A stretch of DNA of 64,000 nt, taken from Pomphorhynchus laevis (lineage: Eukaryota > Acanthocephala > Palaeacanthocephala > Echinorhynchida > Pomphorhynchidae). The DNA lies in contig WNNJ02002642.1 in NCBI GenBank assembly GCA_012934845.2, positions 53,338 through 117,337 of the forward strand, written 5' to 3'. The translations under genes and the position numbers were made by a program. Position 1 is the stretch's first letter. Every line of letters begins with the position of its first letter. The notes beneath the pieces were generated by a model. It was not told the origin of the DNA. It worked only from the letters and a program-made list of their open reading frames with translations, and did no database searches. Positions 53,740 through 63,425 of this stretch are shown one piece after another.

Positions 53740-54700
53740 AACGCACAATCTTCTTCCATTTCAAAAATATAGTTATTATAGGAACGAAGAAGAAAATATC
53801 TTTTATTTGATAAAAATTCTATATTTCGATAGCTCCTGATATCATCATCAGGATTACAATAAAATGTTTCACAATTTGTTTCCCCCGGGTTTCCAACATT
53901 TATACAAAAATTCAAGCATTGATGTGCCTTGCATTTCTACTTAAAAGAAAAAGAAAATACCGAGAAACAAAACAATCATACACTAAAATTTTACACACAT
54001 TTTAAAAACAACAAAAAGAAAAAAAAACAGAATCATAAAACAAAATAAAATTAAAATCATAAAATAAGTTACAAAAAATACGAATTTAATGATAAAAATA
54101 ATGTAAAAGTAGAGTAATAAATTATAATTTTATCTAAACCAAAAACAAAGTAATACTACAATTAGAAAAAACAAACGAATTGAAAAAATTAAAATAATGT
54201 AATATTGGAATAATTAAGCATAATTTAATTTAAAATTGTAATCGGATTTATTATTAAGCATTAAATTAGGTTCTTTTTAAATAAATACGCTTCTTGAATA
54301 ATGCGAGATAACAAGTTACTTTCAAATAATAAAATAGATGCATTTTCAAAATCAACGGAATGATTCACACTCACAAAATGCTGAGCAACATCCCTAGAAA
54401 TGGTCCCTTTACGTACATAATTATGTTGTTTAATACTCTTAACCAAACCTTGACCCGTTTGACAAACATATACCTGTTCGAATTCTTTACTAGGTATTTC
54501 AAAAACTATGGCATCTTTCTTAAAATCTGGTTTACGCTTAAAAATGTTGTGAAGTTTAGGTAATTTTCTGTTAAAAATGTGCACTTTGTTAATACAACTA
54601 TTTTTTATGTTATTATTAATTAACTTTAAAAATACTGAACTCCACTTGTTAATAACAAAAGGTATTCCTATATGATGTATTCATTTTTAGGAATTGAATT
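53740..54700 (-). pseudogene. PLE-10: GIY-YIG domain and 3' end
   Basis: Minus strand. 54,584-54,261: KLPKLHNIFKRKPDF, QVYVCQTGQGLVKSIKQHNY (GIY-YIG; the motif Gly is Cys), DVAQHFVSVNHSVDFENASI, LLSRIIQEAYLF. Upstream to about 54,690 a decayed PFVINKWSSVFLKL segment belongs to the same protein. The AT-rich 3' untranslated part ends in the hammerhead at 53,800-53,860. RT domain absent (5'-truncated). Confidence 0.78.
53800..53860 (-). ncRNA. Hammerhead core in PLE-10 3' end
   Basis: Minus strand CTGATGA (53,845-53,851), T, stem II GAT-10 nt-ATC (53,828-53,843), GAAA (53,824-53,827), then stem III ATA/TAT with C as cleavage-site base. Core bases are all conserved; stem II is short. Confidence 0.62.
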
Positions 54701-54764
54701 TTTATAAAAAAATTAAATATTTTTTTTATAATTAAATTCTTTTCAATTATAAAAAGCGCCGTAG

Positions 54765-55250
54765 CATAATTGTAGGTTTGAGTTATCATGTGATGAACAT
54801 CAACTAGTTTAGCAGGAACGATCAGTTAGGTATCTGCTTGTACAGAATCCACAAGTAAAGGATACGTTAGAATAAGAATATCTAGATGAGACGGAAACAA
54901 CAACACTAGTTCATACGACACATCAGAAGTATCACAGACTACTTGCAAATCACAGTAATCATTACACTCTGACACAGTAAGAATATCACGAACTGCCGTT
55001 GCTTTTTTGGGACAGTTCTTTTTAGATTGCTTAACTATCGTTGCAGCTTTGTAATAGTTAAACTTTCTCGACTAATAATATACTGTAAATTGTATAATTT
55101 ATCTTTTATTTTGACGTTGTTAGAATTATAAATTTTTCCCAATCGAAAACTTCGTTTGAGTAGTTAAGCAAGGACAATTTTTAACCAGATAGGACGATGA
55201 AGATTTACATTCGAATTTAATCAGTCTTGCGCTGTAACTCAAATCACTGC
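54765..55250 (-). pseudogene. Unrecognised coding-like sequence in rhodanese intron 3
   Basis: The minus strand holds two open stretches. 55,240-55,115: SDLSYSARLIKFECKSSSS, CLTTQTKFSIG. 55,070-54,802: FNYYKAATIVKQSKKNCPKK, ATAVRDILTVSECNDYCDLQ, SYELVLLFPSHLDILILTYP, then after one in-frame TAA, LIVPAKLVDVHHMITQTYNY ATAL-type residues to about 54,720. Composition is protein-like and the frame after the stop continues sensibly. I recognise no family. It is on the same strand as the rhodanese gene but does not match it. A PLE truncates it on the left. Confidence 0.35.
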
Positions 55251-55259
55251 CTCAAAAAT

Positions 55260-55850
55260 CCTCACAAAGGTTGTTCCAATTGTTAACTATGATTTGTTGA
55301 TTATGTGTAATATTGTGTATATTATTGTATATATTATTTCTAAAAAACGTCAAAATGTATTATTAATGTATTTAATAATATGTAATGTTTAAAATGTTTA
55401 ATTTATTTAATCGTATCCGTTTTATGGATCCTGGAAGCGTGTATTTCTTTTTTACTTTCATCTATATGATCGTATCTGATAAAGGATTAAAAAGAATCCC
55501 ATTTCAGCAAAGGAATTTATGTAGATAGTCACAAGTGCTTCGGCACTTAAACATACAAATAAAACTCTTGAATTCTTTCTCGTTTTGCGTATAATTACTC
55601 TCTAAATCTGTACAATACATTCTAAAAATGAAACAATTTCAAAATAGAGCTGTCTTGTTGTGTAGGGGATAAAAATTAAAAACAGGAAAATTTGTAGACG
55701 TATATGAGGATGGTTATTTTGTAAAGTGCTTTTATGAGTGTTATGAGGCACGCCTGCAAAAACTACTTTTTACAACGTAGTCATAAGAAATGACCGAACA
55801 TGTTAATTATTATTTTTTAATTAAAAATATCTTCCTACCACAACATTTCA
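55260..55850. other. Start of rhodanese intron 3, no further exon seen
   Basis: AT-rich. A 45-codon minus-strand open stretch at about 55,590-55,450 (FVCLSAEALVTIYINSFAEM) has no counterpart in the rhodanese family and is not called. Confidence 0.4.
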
Positions 55851-55853
55851 TAC

Positions 55854-55979
55854 AAACGATATAGATCCGTTGAATACGCAGCTTTGTAAACCAGTTCCAC
55901 TTTCAAAACATGCATTTCTGAATTTACACCATGAACAGTATCCACCATTTAATACTGATACTTTATCATGTCCGAATGC
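55854..55979 (-). CDS. TST/MPST: Rhodanese gene exon 3 (end of first fold and linker)
   Basis: 126-nt exon on the minus strand, 42 codons, starting right after acceptor TTTTTAG. It encodes AFGHDKVSVLNGGYCSW, which directly continues WWLFR of exon 2 and matches the family pattern FGH-x-x-VSVL-x-GG-x-x-x-W. A cysteine-rich linker follows, ending at donor GTATGA in phase 0. The next exon in phase is 22.8 kb away at 33,097; the intervening intron holds LINEs, PLEs and relics of other genes. Confidence 0.88.
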
Positions 55980-56030
55980 CTAAAAATACGCACATTTATC
56001 TCGATAATTTTAGCTTAAATAGCTTTATAC

Positions 56031-56238
56031 CCTAAATAGCCACCACGTACGTGCTGCAAGCAGATTTGGAGCTCTTTTATTGTCATCATAAAGAATTATG
56101 TGATCGAAACGGGAAATCTTCAGCTCGTTCTTAACATAGGATTCAAAGCATGACAGCTCCGGAAGGCCACGGCATAAAGAACCGGATGAGTCCATACATC
56201 TTAGACCGTCAAAAAATAATGCACCAGGTACGTGATTT
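56031..56238 (-). CDS. TST/MPST: Rhodanese gene exon 2 (body of first rhodanese fold)
   Basis: 208-nt exon on the minus strand. The acceptor is a pyrimidine-rich stretch ending ATAG, the donor AGG|GTATAA. It encodes 69 residues: NHVPGALFFD (the H-x-PGA loop of rhodaneses), a middle part, then FDHIILYDDN and ARTWWLFR, the hallmark end of the first fold in animal TST/MPST. Intron 1 before it is 60 bp and intron 2 after it is 51 bp. No stop or frameshift is present. The exon is in phase with both neighbours. Confidence 0.92.
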
Positions 56239-56298
56239 CTATATGTAGAGTGAATTTAATAGAATCGTAAATATTATACCGGATTATGTACAACTTAC

Positions 56299-56414
56299 TC
56301 TTCAAAATTTACTCGATCAGACTCTCCGAACCCCACTTCTAGAATACGCAAACTATATTTATCGTTACTGATGAGTGTCAGAAGTAAGTCAATATTGATT
56401 ACAGCTGGTATCAT
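56299..56414 (-). CDS. TST/MPST: Rhodanese gene exon 1 (start codon)
   Basis: Minus-strand exon beginning at an ATG whose complement ends at 56,414; an in-frame TAA lies just upstream, so this is the first usable Met. It encodes 38 residues starting MIPAVINIDLLL and containing LRILEVGFGESD, which fits the N-terminal strand of the first rhodanese fold where family members usually have LR(V/I)LDA. The Asp of that motif is Glu here. It ends after two bases of a codon at a consensus donor GTAAGT; the next exon supplies the missing A to make Glu. No clear mitochondrial targeting peptide precedes the fold. Confidence is high because phase and product continue into exon 2. Confidence 0.85.
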
Positions 56415-56875
56415 CCTGGTACTAGTCGTCTGACAATTGTATACTACAACACCTATCGTTTAGTTATGATTGAATTGTTCAAAGTGATGCAAAGTTACTG
56501 TCTCTTCAATTTATTTTTGCAAAAACAGCTACGACGTCATTTTATTTTGAATATTAAAATTATGATAACCGTTGCAAGATCTCGAAACAAAACTAGAGCA
56601 CTTGAGTTCAATACAATATAATGATGTAATTATTGCTTTGTTAGAAGAATGCGCAACCTAAATTATAAAGAGCGGAGATAGTATACTATTCATAATGTTG
56701 ATGCTTTGCAGTAACAAACCACAAAATATGTGTAATTAATCTGTCAATTTGTAATCCACAATTTAATTTGTAAAATAAAATATGAAAATAAATACCTAAA
56801 ATAAAATATGAAATAATTGAATATATTATTCTATATATTAATTAGTTGAACTCTTCTTTGAGAAAAGAATCAAAG
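56415..56875. other. 5' flank of the rhodanese gene
   Basis: No promoter element could be assigned with confidence. In-frame TAA just upstream of the exon 1 ATG (about 56,461). Otherwise AT-rich. Confidence 0.4.
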
Positions 56876-56879
56876 ATTC

Positions 56880-57050
56880 TTCGCCAATGCGATTGGCCTC
56901 TTCAGAAAACACCAGAAAACAGTGTTTTCTGAAGAAAACACAGAGTGCTTTCAGAAAGAATGTTCACAAAATTTATTATTGTTTACAAAAATTATTTAAA
57001 TAGTGTTTTCAGAACAGTTTTCTAAAAAAGAAGGCAATCGCATTGGCGAA
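56880..57050. mobile_element. Foldback/MITE-like element with 16-bp perfect terminal inverted repeats
   Basis: TTCGCCAATGCGATTG (56,880-56,895) is perfectly complementary to 57,035-57,050. Complementarity continues imperfectly inward (CCTCTTCAGAAAACAC against GTGTTTTCAGAACAG...AAGAAGG), and an inner hairpin CTTCAGAAAACAC/GTGTTTTCTGAAG lies at 56,900-56,933. About 171 bp, no coding capacity. No convincing flanking duplication, so mobility is inferred. Confidence 0.6.
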
Positions 57051-57374
57051 AATTCAAAAATAATACTATTTGTCTTATTTTTCTTGGAAAAGAAGCCAAC
57101 TAATGATTACATTCTCTCCGGACACAATTTTAAAAGATATTCTATATGCGATTCGTCATAATATTGATCATTTTACAACTGACGAATACTGGCATGAAAA
57201 TATATTTCAGGCTTTAGTTTAAAGTCAAAATCATAATTTTTATATTACAATAAAAATTAAGATGATTCGAATTAAGTTACTTGTCAAGATTCGACTGCTA
57301 TGAGTTTTGGAAGGCTTGTATGATCATTGATCATATTCTTGCCAATTTGAATCTCAACAACATCCTTATTTTTT

Positions 57375-57690
57375 TAAATTATCAATTAATTTATATCGTA
57401 AAGATGACATATTTAAATTTACAAGAAACATTTTTTTCATTAGCATTCATGCATACCATATAATATAAAATATGATACATTAAATAATGAAATTTTAAGA
57501 ATTGCAACAATTTATAACGATATTGGCTTTCTTCACAGTCATTTGAATAATTTAATAGATACATATTTTAAACTAGGTTACTATAAAAATAACATCAAGC
57601 AGAAAATAGTAAAATATATAAATCAACGTAATAATATTAAAAATAAATTTAAAATCTTAAACGGAAAATTTTTATGTATGGATAATAAAT
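57375..57690 (+). pseudogene. PLE-3 copy d: RT C-terminal end
   Basis: Plus strand, starting at LIYRKDDIFKFTRN-type codons (57,390) and running to GYYKNNIKQKIVKYINQ and the WMDNK-like end at 57,690. A partial terminal block (ATTTAGCCCGCAGCTATGTTGTG) follows at 57,757. Confidence 0.7.
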
Positions 57691-57775
57691 AATATACTTT
57701 GTATTATAATATAATACTAGATAATCAAATTTCATTAGAGGACGTAGGTCATAAGCATGTATTTAGCCCGCAGCT

Positions 57776-58250
57776 ATGTTGTGTCGAGAAACAAGGAAGT
57801 TTTTTGACCATACAGTTTTGATAAATCAAAATTATTTAAAAGTAGGGACATCTTTATTTAGACAAGTAAAAGGTGTTCCAATGGGTGGTAATAGTAGCCC
57901 AATTATAGCTGACTTGTTTTTAAGCTTTATAGAATATGAATTTGTTCATAACTGTGTAAAAACTAAATCTAAACAATATAAATATATGAAATATATGTTT
58001 CGATACATTGATGATATATGTGTATTTAATTCTAATAATTTTTATTCAATTAGTGAACAAATTTATCCAGAAAGCTTTATTCTTAACAAAACCAATATTA
58101 ATGATAAAGAAAGTGTATATCGAGATATGAACATTAAATTAACATCAATTAAAACTACTATTAATTTATATCGTAAAGATGACATATTTAAATTCACAAG
58201 AAACATTTTTTCATTAGCATTCATGCATACCATATAATATAAAATATAAT
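57776..58250 (+). pseudogene. PLE-3 copy e: RT core
   Basis: 153-codon open stretch 57,776-58,237: LFRQVKGVPMGGNSSPIIAD (RT motif), FIEYEFVHNCVKTKSK, MFRYIDDICVFNSNN (catalytic), YPESFILNKTNIND, TTINLYRKDDIFKFTRN. Best-preserved PLE-3 core in the window. It starts directly after the partial block of copy d and is 5'-truncated. Confidence 0.8.
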
Positions 58251-58289
58251 ACATTAAATAATGAAATTACCTTCCTTTAAATAATTTAA

Positions 58290-58970
58290 TTGATGCATAT
58301 TTTAAAAATATGTATATAAATATAAAAAAATCAGGTTACTATAAAAATACAATAAATCAGATTGTATTTTCAATCAGAAAGGTAATATTAGAATGAACAT
58401 TAAATAACACTACTTTTGGTAGCATTCATGCATTTTGTGGTATGCATCATGCATTTTATGGTAGATATGAACATATAATATAAAATTTAATAAATTAAAT
58501 AATTGAATTTTAAGAATTGATATTTATGTAATGATATTTATATCATTCCATCTGTATTTAGACAAATAAAGGTGTTCCAATGATAGATAATAGTAGCATA
58601 ATTATAGCTGACTTATTTTTAAGCTTAACAGAATATGAATTTGTTCATTACTGTGTAATGATGATAATGATGATAATGTTCTAATAATGATGATAAAAGA
58701 TTACATATTTAAATTTACAAGAAACATATTTTTGCATGAGCATTCATGCATACCATGTAATATAAAATATAATACATTAAATAATGAAATTTTAAGAATT
58801 GCAACAATATGTAATGATATTGGCTTTCTTCAAAATCATTTAAATAATTTAATAGATACATATTTTAAAACTAGGTTACTATAAAAATAACATCAAGCAG
58901 AAAATAGTAAAATATATAAATCAGCACACTAATATTAAAAATAAATTTAAAATCATTAGCGGAATATCAA
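58290..58970 (+). pseudogene. PLE-3 scraps f and g
   Basis: 58,545-58,660: decayed VKGVPM-NSS-LIIADLFLSL segment. 58,687-58,884: YIFKFTRNIFLHEHSCIPC, IATICNDIGFLQNHLNNLID, then GYYKNNIKQKIVKYI. Rearranged; ATGATGATAATGATGATAATG microsatellite at 58,660-58,700. Confidence 0.7.
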
Positions 58971-59079
58971 GAAAAAATAAATATATTGATAAAATAAATC
59001 TTATTTATTTTAATTATTAAATTTTGATAATAGCATTTTTTTGTTTCGTTAATAATAATAGACTCAGTAGACTCAGTTA

Positions 59080-59800
59080 ATATAATTATTTGTGTAATTA
59101 ATAATTATTAATTGTGTCTATGTTAGGTAGAGGAGTTAGGGGCTGAAACCTGCTGGCATAGCAGTTCCACCTGTTGACCTCTAATTCTTATTTTATTTCT
59201 AATTCTTAATAGTTTAAAAACAATTATTTATTTTATTATTTAATTATTAAATTTTGATTTAGCATTATTATGTTTTGTTTAGTTTATAATTATATTAAAT
59301 ACGTAGACTCAGTTAGCTGATTTGACACAACGTCTGTTTTTTATTAGTCAATTTATAAAAATGACGTTTATTTTAAATTTCAATTTTTTATTTTAACTTG
59401 ATTTAAATTATAGAAAATCTTATAACAATTATTTATTTTATTATTTAATTATTAAATTTTGATTTAGCATTATTATGATTTGTTTATTTTATAATTATAT
59501 TAAATACGTAGACTCAGTTCGCTGATTTGATTCAACATTATCAAAATCAATATTGTGTCCTGTACTTAAGGCATGCTGAGCCACAGCTGAGTGGGCAATG
59601 ATAACATTGCAGTTATCGAAACCTGATAACATACCAGTTCCTTCTGATGACTTATAATCCTTATTCTGATACATAGTTTGTTATCTATTAGTCAATTCAT
59701 AAAAATTGATTTTTATTTTTAATTTCAGTTTATAATTCATCTTGATATAAATTATATAAAATCTTATAACAATTATTAATTATTAATTAATTGATCTCTA
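59080..59800 (+). repeat. PLE-3 termini, decayed series
   Basis: Terminal block at 59,115-59,187 (CTATGTTAGGTAGAGGAG, GGGGCTGAAACCTG, CATAGCAG, CTGTTGACCTCT), tail to 59,530, a 55-bp scrap identical in wording to PLE-5 (CAATATTGTGTCCTGTACTTAAGGC, 59,547), then a more decayed block at 59,600-59,655. Confidence 0.65.
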
Positions 59801-59807
59801 ATTCTTA

Positions 59808-60771
59808 TTCTGATACATCGTTTGTTACTTATTAGTCAATTCACAAAAATAACGTTTATTTTAAATTTCAACTATATATTTTAACTCGATTTAAATTATA
59901 GAAAATCTAAAAATAATTATTTATTTTATTATTTAATTATTAAATTTTGATTTAGCATTATTATGTTTTGTTTATTTTATAATTATATTAAATACGTAGA
60001 CTCGGTTAGCTTATTTGATTTCTATATAACCACTAAAAAAGTTACTTAAAATAAAACATTCAGAGAGAAAAACTCTGAAGTGGAAACTCTGAGCTTTAAA
60101 CTCTTAAGTGGCAAATTTTTATGGATTGATAATAAATAATATACTTTGCATTAGAATAAGATACTAGGTAGTTATTTCAGAGGAAATACATCATTAGCAT
60201 GTATTTGGCCCCGCTGCTATGTTGGGTAGAGGAGTTAAGGGCCGAAACCTGATAGCATAGCAGTTCCTCCTGATGACCTCTAATTCTTTTTGTGATACAT
60301 CGTTTGTTACTTATTAGTCAATTCACAAAAATAACGTTTATTTTAAATTTCAACTATATATTTTAACTCGATTTAAATTATAGAAAATCTAAAAATAATT
60401 ATTTATTTTATTATTTAATTATTAAATTTTGATTTAGCATTATTATGTTTTGTTTATTTTATAATTATATTAAATACGTAGACTCGGTTAGCTTATTTGA
60501 TTTCTATATAACCACTAAAAAAGTTACTTAAAATAAAACATTCAGAGAGAAAAACTCTGAAGTGGAAACTCTGAGCTTTAAACTCTTAAGTGGCAAATTT
60601 TTATGGGTGGATAATAAATAATATACTTTGTATTAGAATAAGATACTAGATAGTTATTTCAGAGTAAATACATCATTAGCATGTATTTGGCCCCGCTGCT
60701 ATGTTGGGTAGAGGAGTTAGGGGCCGAAACCTGATAGCATAGCAGTTCCTCCTGATGACCTCTAATTCTTA
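59808..60771 (+). repeat. Two tandem 482-bp PLE-3 terminal units
   Basis: 59,808-60,289 and 60,290-60,771 are nearly identical (ACATCGTTTGTTACTTATTAG; TAAAACATTCAGAGAGAAAAA; GTGGCAAATTTTTATGG; terminal block). Each unit runs tail, short unique piece, last codons of the ORF, terminal block. Terminal blocks at 60,205-60,292 and 60,686-60,774. A further tail ends at 60,980. Confidence 0.85.
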
Positions 60772-60999
60772 TTCTGATACAATGTCTATTATTTATTAGT
60801 CAATTCACAAAAATAACGTTTATTTTAAATTTCAATTTTTATTTTTTAACTTGATTTAAATTCTAGAAAATCTAAAAACAATTATTAATTTTATTATTTA
60901 ATTATTAAATTTTGATTAAGCATTATTATGTTTTGTTTATTTTATAATTATATTAAATACGTAGACTTAGTTAGCTGATGTGGTAATGGAAGAGTAGTC

Positions 61000-61300
61000 A
61001 ATGGGAATAATGCATACTAGATATTACATCAGCCATAATTTTGAGCAAAATTAACATTATTATTAACACTATAGATTAACACTATCATGTTTTATTTGTT
61101 TAAATAATTATTTTAATAAGGTAGGACTTATTAGGTAGTTAATAAAGTTATTTCATAGGTAGGACTTGTAAACACGTGTAAATAATATACTTTGTCTAAG
61201 AATAAGATACAACATATAATCAAATGATGCCTTGAAGATGGTTACGTGTGCACACCCAGGAATAGTTAAAAGCGTCGTTGCGCAACATATTAGGAAGACT
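61000..61300. other. No gene recognised
   Basis: AT-rich with a duplicated GTAGGACTT stretch (61,122 and 61,160); nothing coding. Confidence 0.5.
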
Positions 61301-61304
61301 ACAA

Positions 61305-61620
61305 AACCAATATGATTGATAAAGAATGTGTATATCTAGATATGAACATTAAATTAACATCAATTAAAACTACTTTTAATTTATATCGTAAAGATGACAT
61401 ATTTAAATTTACAAGAAACATATTTTTGCATGAGCATTCATGCATACCATATAATATAAAATATAATACCATTAAATAATGAAATTTTAAGAATTGCAAC
61501 AATATGTAATGATATTGGGTTTCTTCAAAATCATTTAAATAATTTAATAGATACATATTTAAAAACCAATACATATTTTAAACTAGGTTACTATAAAATA
61601 ATATTAAAAATAAATTAAAA
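61305..61620 (+). pseudogene. PLE-3 copy h: RT C-terminal scrap
   Basis: Plus strand from IDKECVYLDMNIKLTSIKTT through FKFTRNIFLHEHSCIPYNIK, IATICNDIGFLQNHLNNLID to KLGYYKI. Lacks the terminal block. Minor duplication of ACATATTT-AAAACCAATACATATTTTAAAC. Confidence 0.7.
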
Positions 61621-61684
61621 TAATATAGATAATAATAGATAATGATATATTGTTGGGAAAAACAAATAAAAATAATATACATAA

Positions 61685-62545
61685 TTATATGTCAACTGTG
61701 GCTAGGATTCTTCGTGATACTGCGCACTCCGACTCAGCTTCCGTTGTCGCTGGAGAAGACAGGACACTTGACAATTTGACTAGTTTCGGAATTTTTGTGT
61801 TGTTTTGGTTGGAGCTGGTGAGATTCACTTTTGTAGAAGCTGGATATTTTTCAAAGAGCTCACTTAGACGGATCACAGTGGGTGTTTTCATTGGGCGTCT
61901 CCGATTAGTCTCACGCTGCTGTAATGTGGATACGAGTGGTAGCATATATGAAATTCGTGCCCATCCTTACTTTTCCTCGATGCTTGGGTCAAATCTTTCT
62001 GCGATAAGGATCGATTCGATATTTTATTGACCTGACTGTCCGCTGCCTCACTTACAAGCAGCATCGACTGTCGGTGCCGATGGTGCAATGATAGCTGTTG
62101 GGTGCCGGCAAATACGTGATCGCTATTGAAATAAGATCTGATTCGCCAGGAAGACTGATTTAACTGATGTATTACGATATCAACAGAGTATATTCGGGCA
62201 AAGGCATTTAGTGTTTTGTTTCCAGCAAACGTGCCTGGTTTCGAGAGAGTCATCACGCTTTTCTGGAAATTGCGTGTACAGAGAAAAATGACTTAAAATC
62301 ATCAGAATGCGCAAAAATATAGCTGGTAACCTGATTTCGAAACTCCAAATGCTCGTTGCTCTCGCCAATCATCTGGTCGCTAAGTGACCGAAAGAGGCAG
62401 GTGCCATCGCCCATTACGTCCTTGATGCAAATGCCGTATTAAGCCAGCTGCGTGATTAAACGTTTTGTTGATACACACGTTGAACTCGCGTGCAGCTCAG
62501 AAGCACTTCGCCTAGTGCTTCCACCCTTCTTGTCAATGGACTGAT
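61685..62545 (-). pseudogene. OTUD3: OTUD3-like deubiquitinase pseudogene
   Basis: Minus strand, no introns visible. From about 62,540: KKGGSTRRSASELHA, LITQLA-stop-YGICIKDV, MGDGTCLFRSLSDQMIGESN (OTU catalytic D-G-x-C-L-F-R), FRNQVTSYIFAHSDDFKSFF, a 1-base frameshift near 62,275, MTLSKPGTFAGNKTLNAFAR, IYSVDIVIHQLNQSSWRI, an apparent 40-residue insertion, EFHICYHSYPHYSSVRLIGD (OTU catalytic His region, H-Y-x-S-V-R), then after another frameshift RLSELFEKYPASTKVNL and a tail ending ILATVDI at 61,685. Order and wording follow OTUD3 (KPGTFAGN, VVIHQLN, ELHIAY-x-x-x-x-HY-x-SVR). OTUD3 removes ubiquitin chains. At least three lesions make this a pseudogene; lack of introns suggests a retrocopy. 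Confidence 0.8.
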
Positions 62546-63425
62546 CGAGCTGACTGATCGAGCATTAGACTGATCGAGCTGATGATCGAAGTCCAGTTAT
62601 TTAGCAGCAAATTTGGATTAAAAATCAATCGTAGCCAGCTTTGGCTCCTGGACCACAGTTTCAAGCGATTTTTTCGCAATAACAATTTATAAAATGACGC
62701 ATTCCTTCAGGAATCCTGTGAGGAAATCAGTGTCCTCGTAATCAACGGATACGCATTTGTGCCTTATATAAAGAATAACTAGAAGGTCCACACACGCAAC
62801 AAACCAGTAAAAACGCTTCTGCACCTGAGCTTCGTATAGCATCGTGAGGAATTGCTGGTGTCTTTATAGTTATCAGAAAAGTAGTTGAAACGTACCCTAA
62901 CTACTTCATCCGACTGACGATGACTGCTGGGTAGTTAGCAACGTCTCGGAGTGATACATTAAACTGATCGAGCTGATGATCGAAGTCCAGTTATTTAGCA
63001 GCAAATTTGGATTAAAAATCAATTGTAGCCGGCTTTGGCTACTGGACAACAGTTTCAAGCGATTTTTCGCCATAACAATTTATAAAATGACGCATTCCTT
63101 TAGGAATCCTGTGAGAAATTCAGTGCCCTCGTAATCAACGGATACGCATTTGTGCCTTATATAAAGAATAACTAGAAGGTTTACACACGCAACAAGCCAG
63201 TAAAAACGCTTCTGCACCTGAGCTTCGTATAGCATCGTGAGGAATTGCTGGTGTCTTTATAGTTATCACAAAAGCAGTCGAAACGTACCCTAACCACTTC
63301 ATCCGACTGACAATGACTGCTGTGTGGTTAGGATCGTCTCGGAGTGATACATTAGACTGATAGAGCTCATGATCGAAGTCCAGTTATTTAGCAGCAAATT
63401 TGGATTAAAAATCAATCGTGAAGTC
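62546..63425 (+). repeat. Satellite A array, ~394-bp unit, just over two units
   Basis: GATGATCGAAGTCCAGTTAT occurs at about 62,583, 62,977 and 63,371, giving a 394-bp period. Units agree at roughly 95%. Each has a TATATAAAGAATAAC element, AGTAAAAACGCTTCTGCACC, TACCCTAAC-TTCATCCGACTG and CGTCTCGGAGTGATACATTA. No coding capacity. A related fragment lies at 1,948-2,165. Confidence 0.88.

Larger units (their letters stand above)
8788..56414 (-). other. TST/MPST: Two-domain rhodanese gene (TST/MPST family), six exons seen, spans >47 kb
   Basis: Gene-level entry. Six minus-strand exons (56,299-56,414; 56,031-56,238; 55,854-55,979; 32,950-33,097; 19,809-19,910; 8,788-8,912) total 825 nt, 275 codons without a stop. 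All introns start GT and end AG and every exon-exon phase agrees (2, 0, 0, 1, 1). The product follows the family order: N-terminal rhodanese fold (VPGALFFD, ARTWWLFR, FGHDKVSVLNGG), linker, second fold (STYDEVLANVKSRK, GHIPGALNVPF, active-site loop CNMGLTAS). Family enzymes move sulfane sulfur from thiosulfate or 3-mercaptopyruvate to thiol or cyanide acceptors, in cytosol or mitochondria. Family members are close to 300 residues, so one short C-terminal exon is missing, probably left of position 1. Introns are 60, 51, 22,756, 13,039 and 10,896 bp; the last three hold nearly all transposons of the window. TST and MPST cannot be told apart here. Confidence 0.9.

Noticed and set aside
55450-55590. 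Minus-strand 45-codon stretch (FVCLSAEALVTIYINSF) as part of the rhodanese linker
   Set aside because: Exon 3 joins exon 4 directly in phase and gives the expected family sequence; the stretch matches nothing in the family.
59808-60771. CRISPR array or LTR pair for the 482-bp direct units
   Set aside because: No short spacer-repeat pattern, no LTR hallmarks (no TG...CA ends, no primer-binding site), and units contain PLE-3 ORF ends.
62570-62600. CTGATGATCGAAGTCC in satellite A as a hammerhead ribozyme
   Set aside because: No room for stem II between CTGATGA and the following bases and no GAAA in the right place; kept only as a weak hint in the satellite finding.
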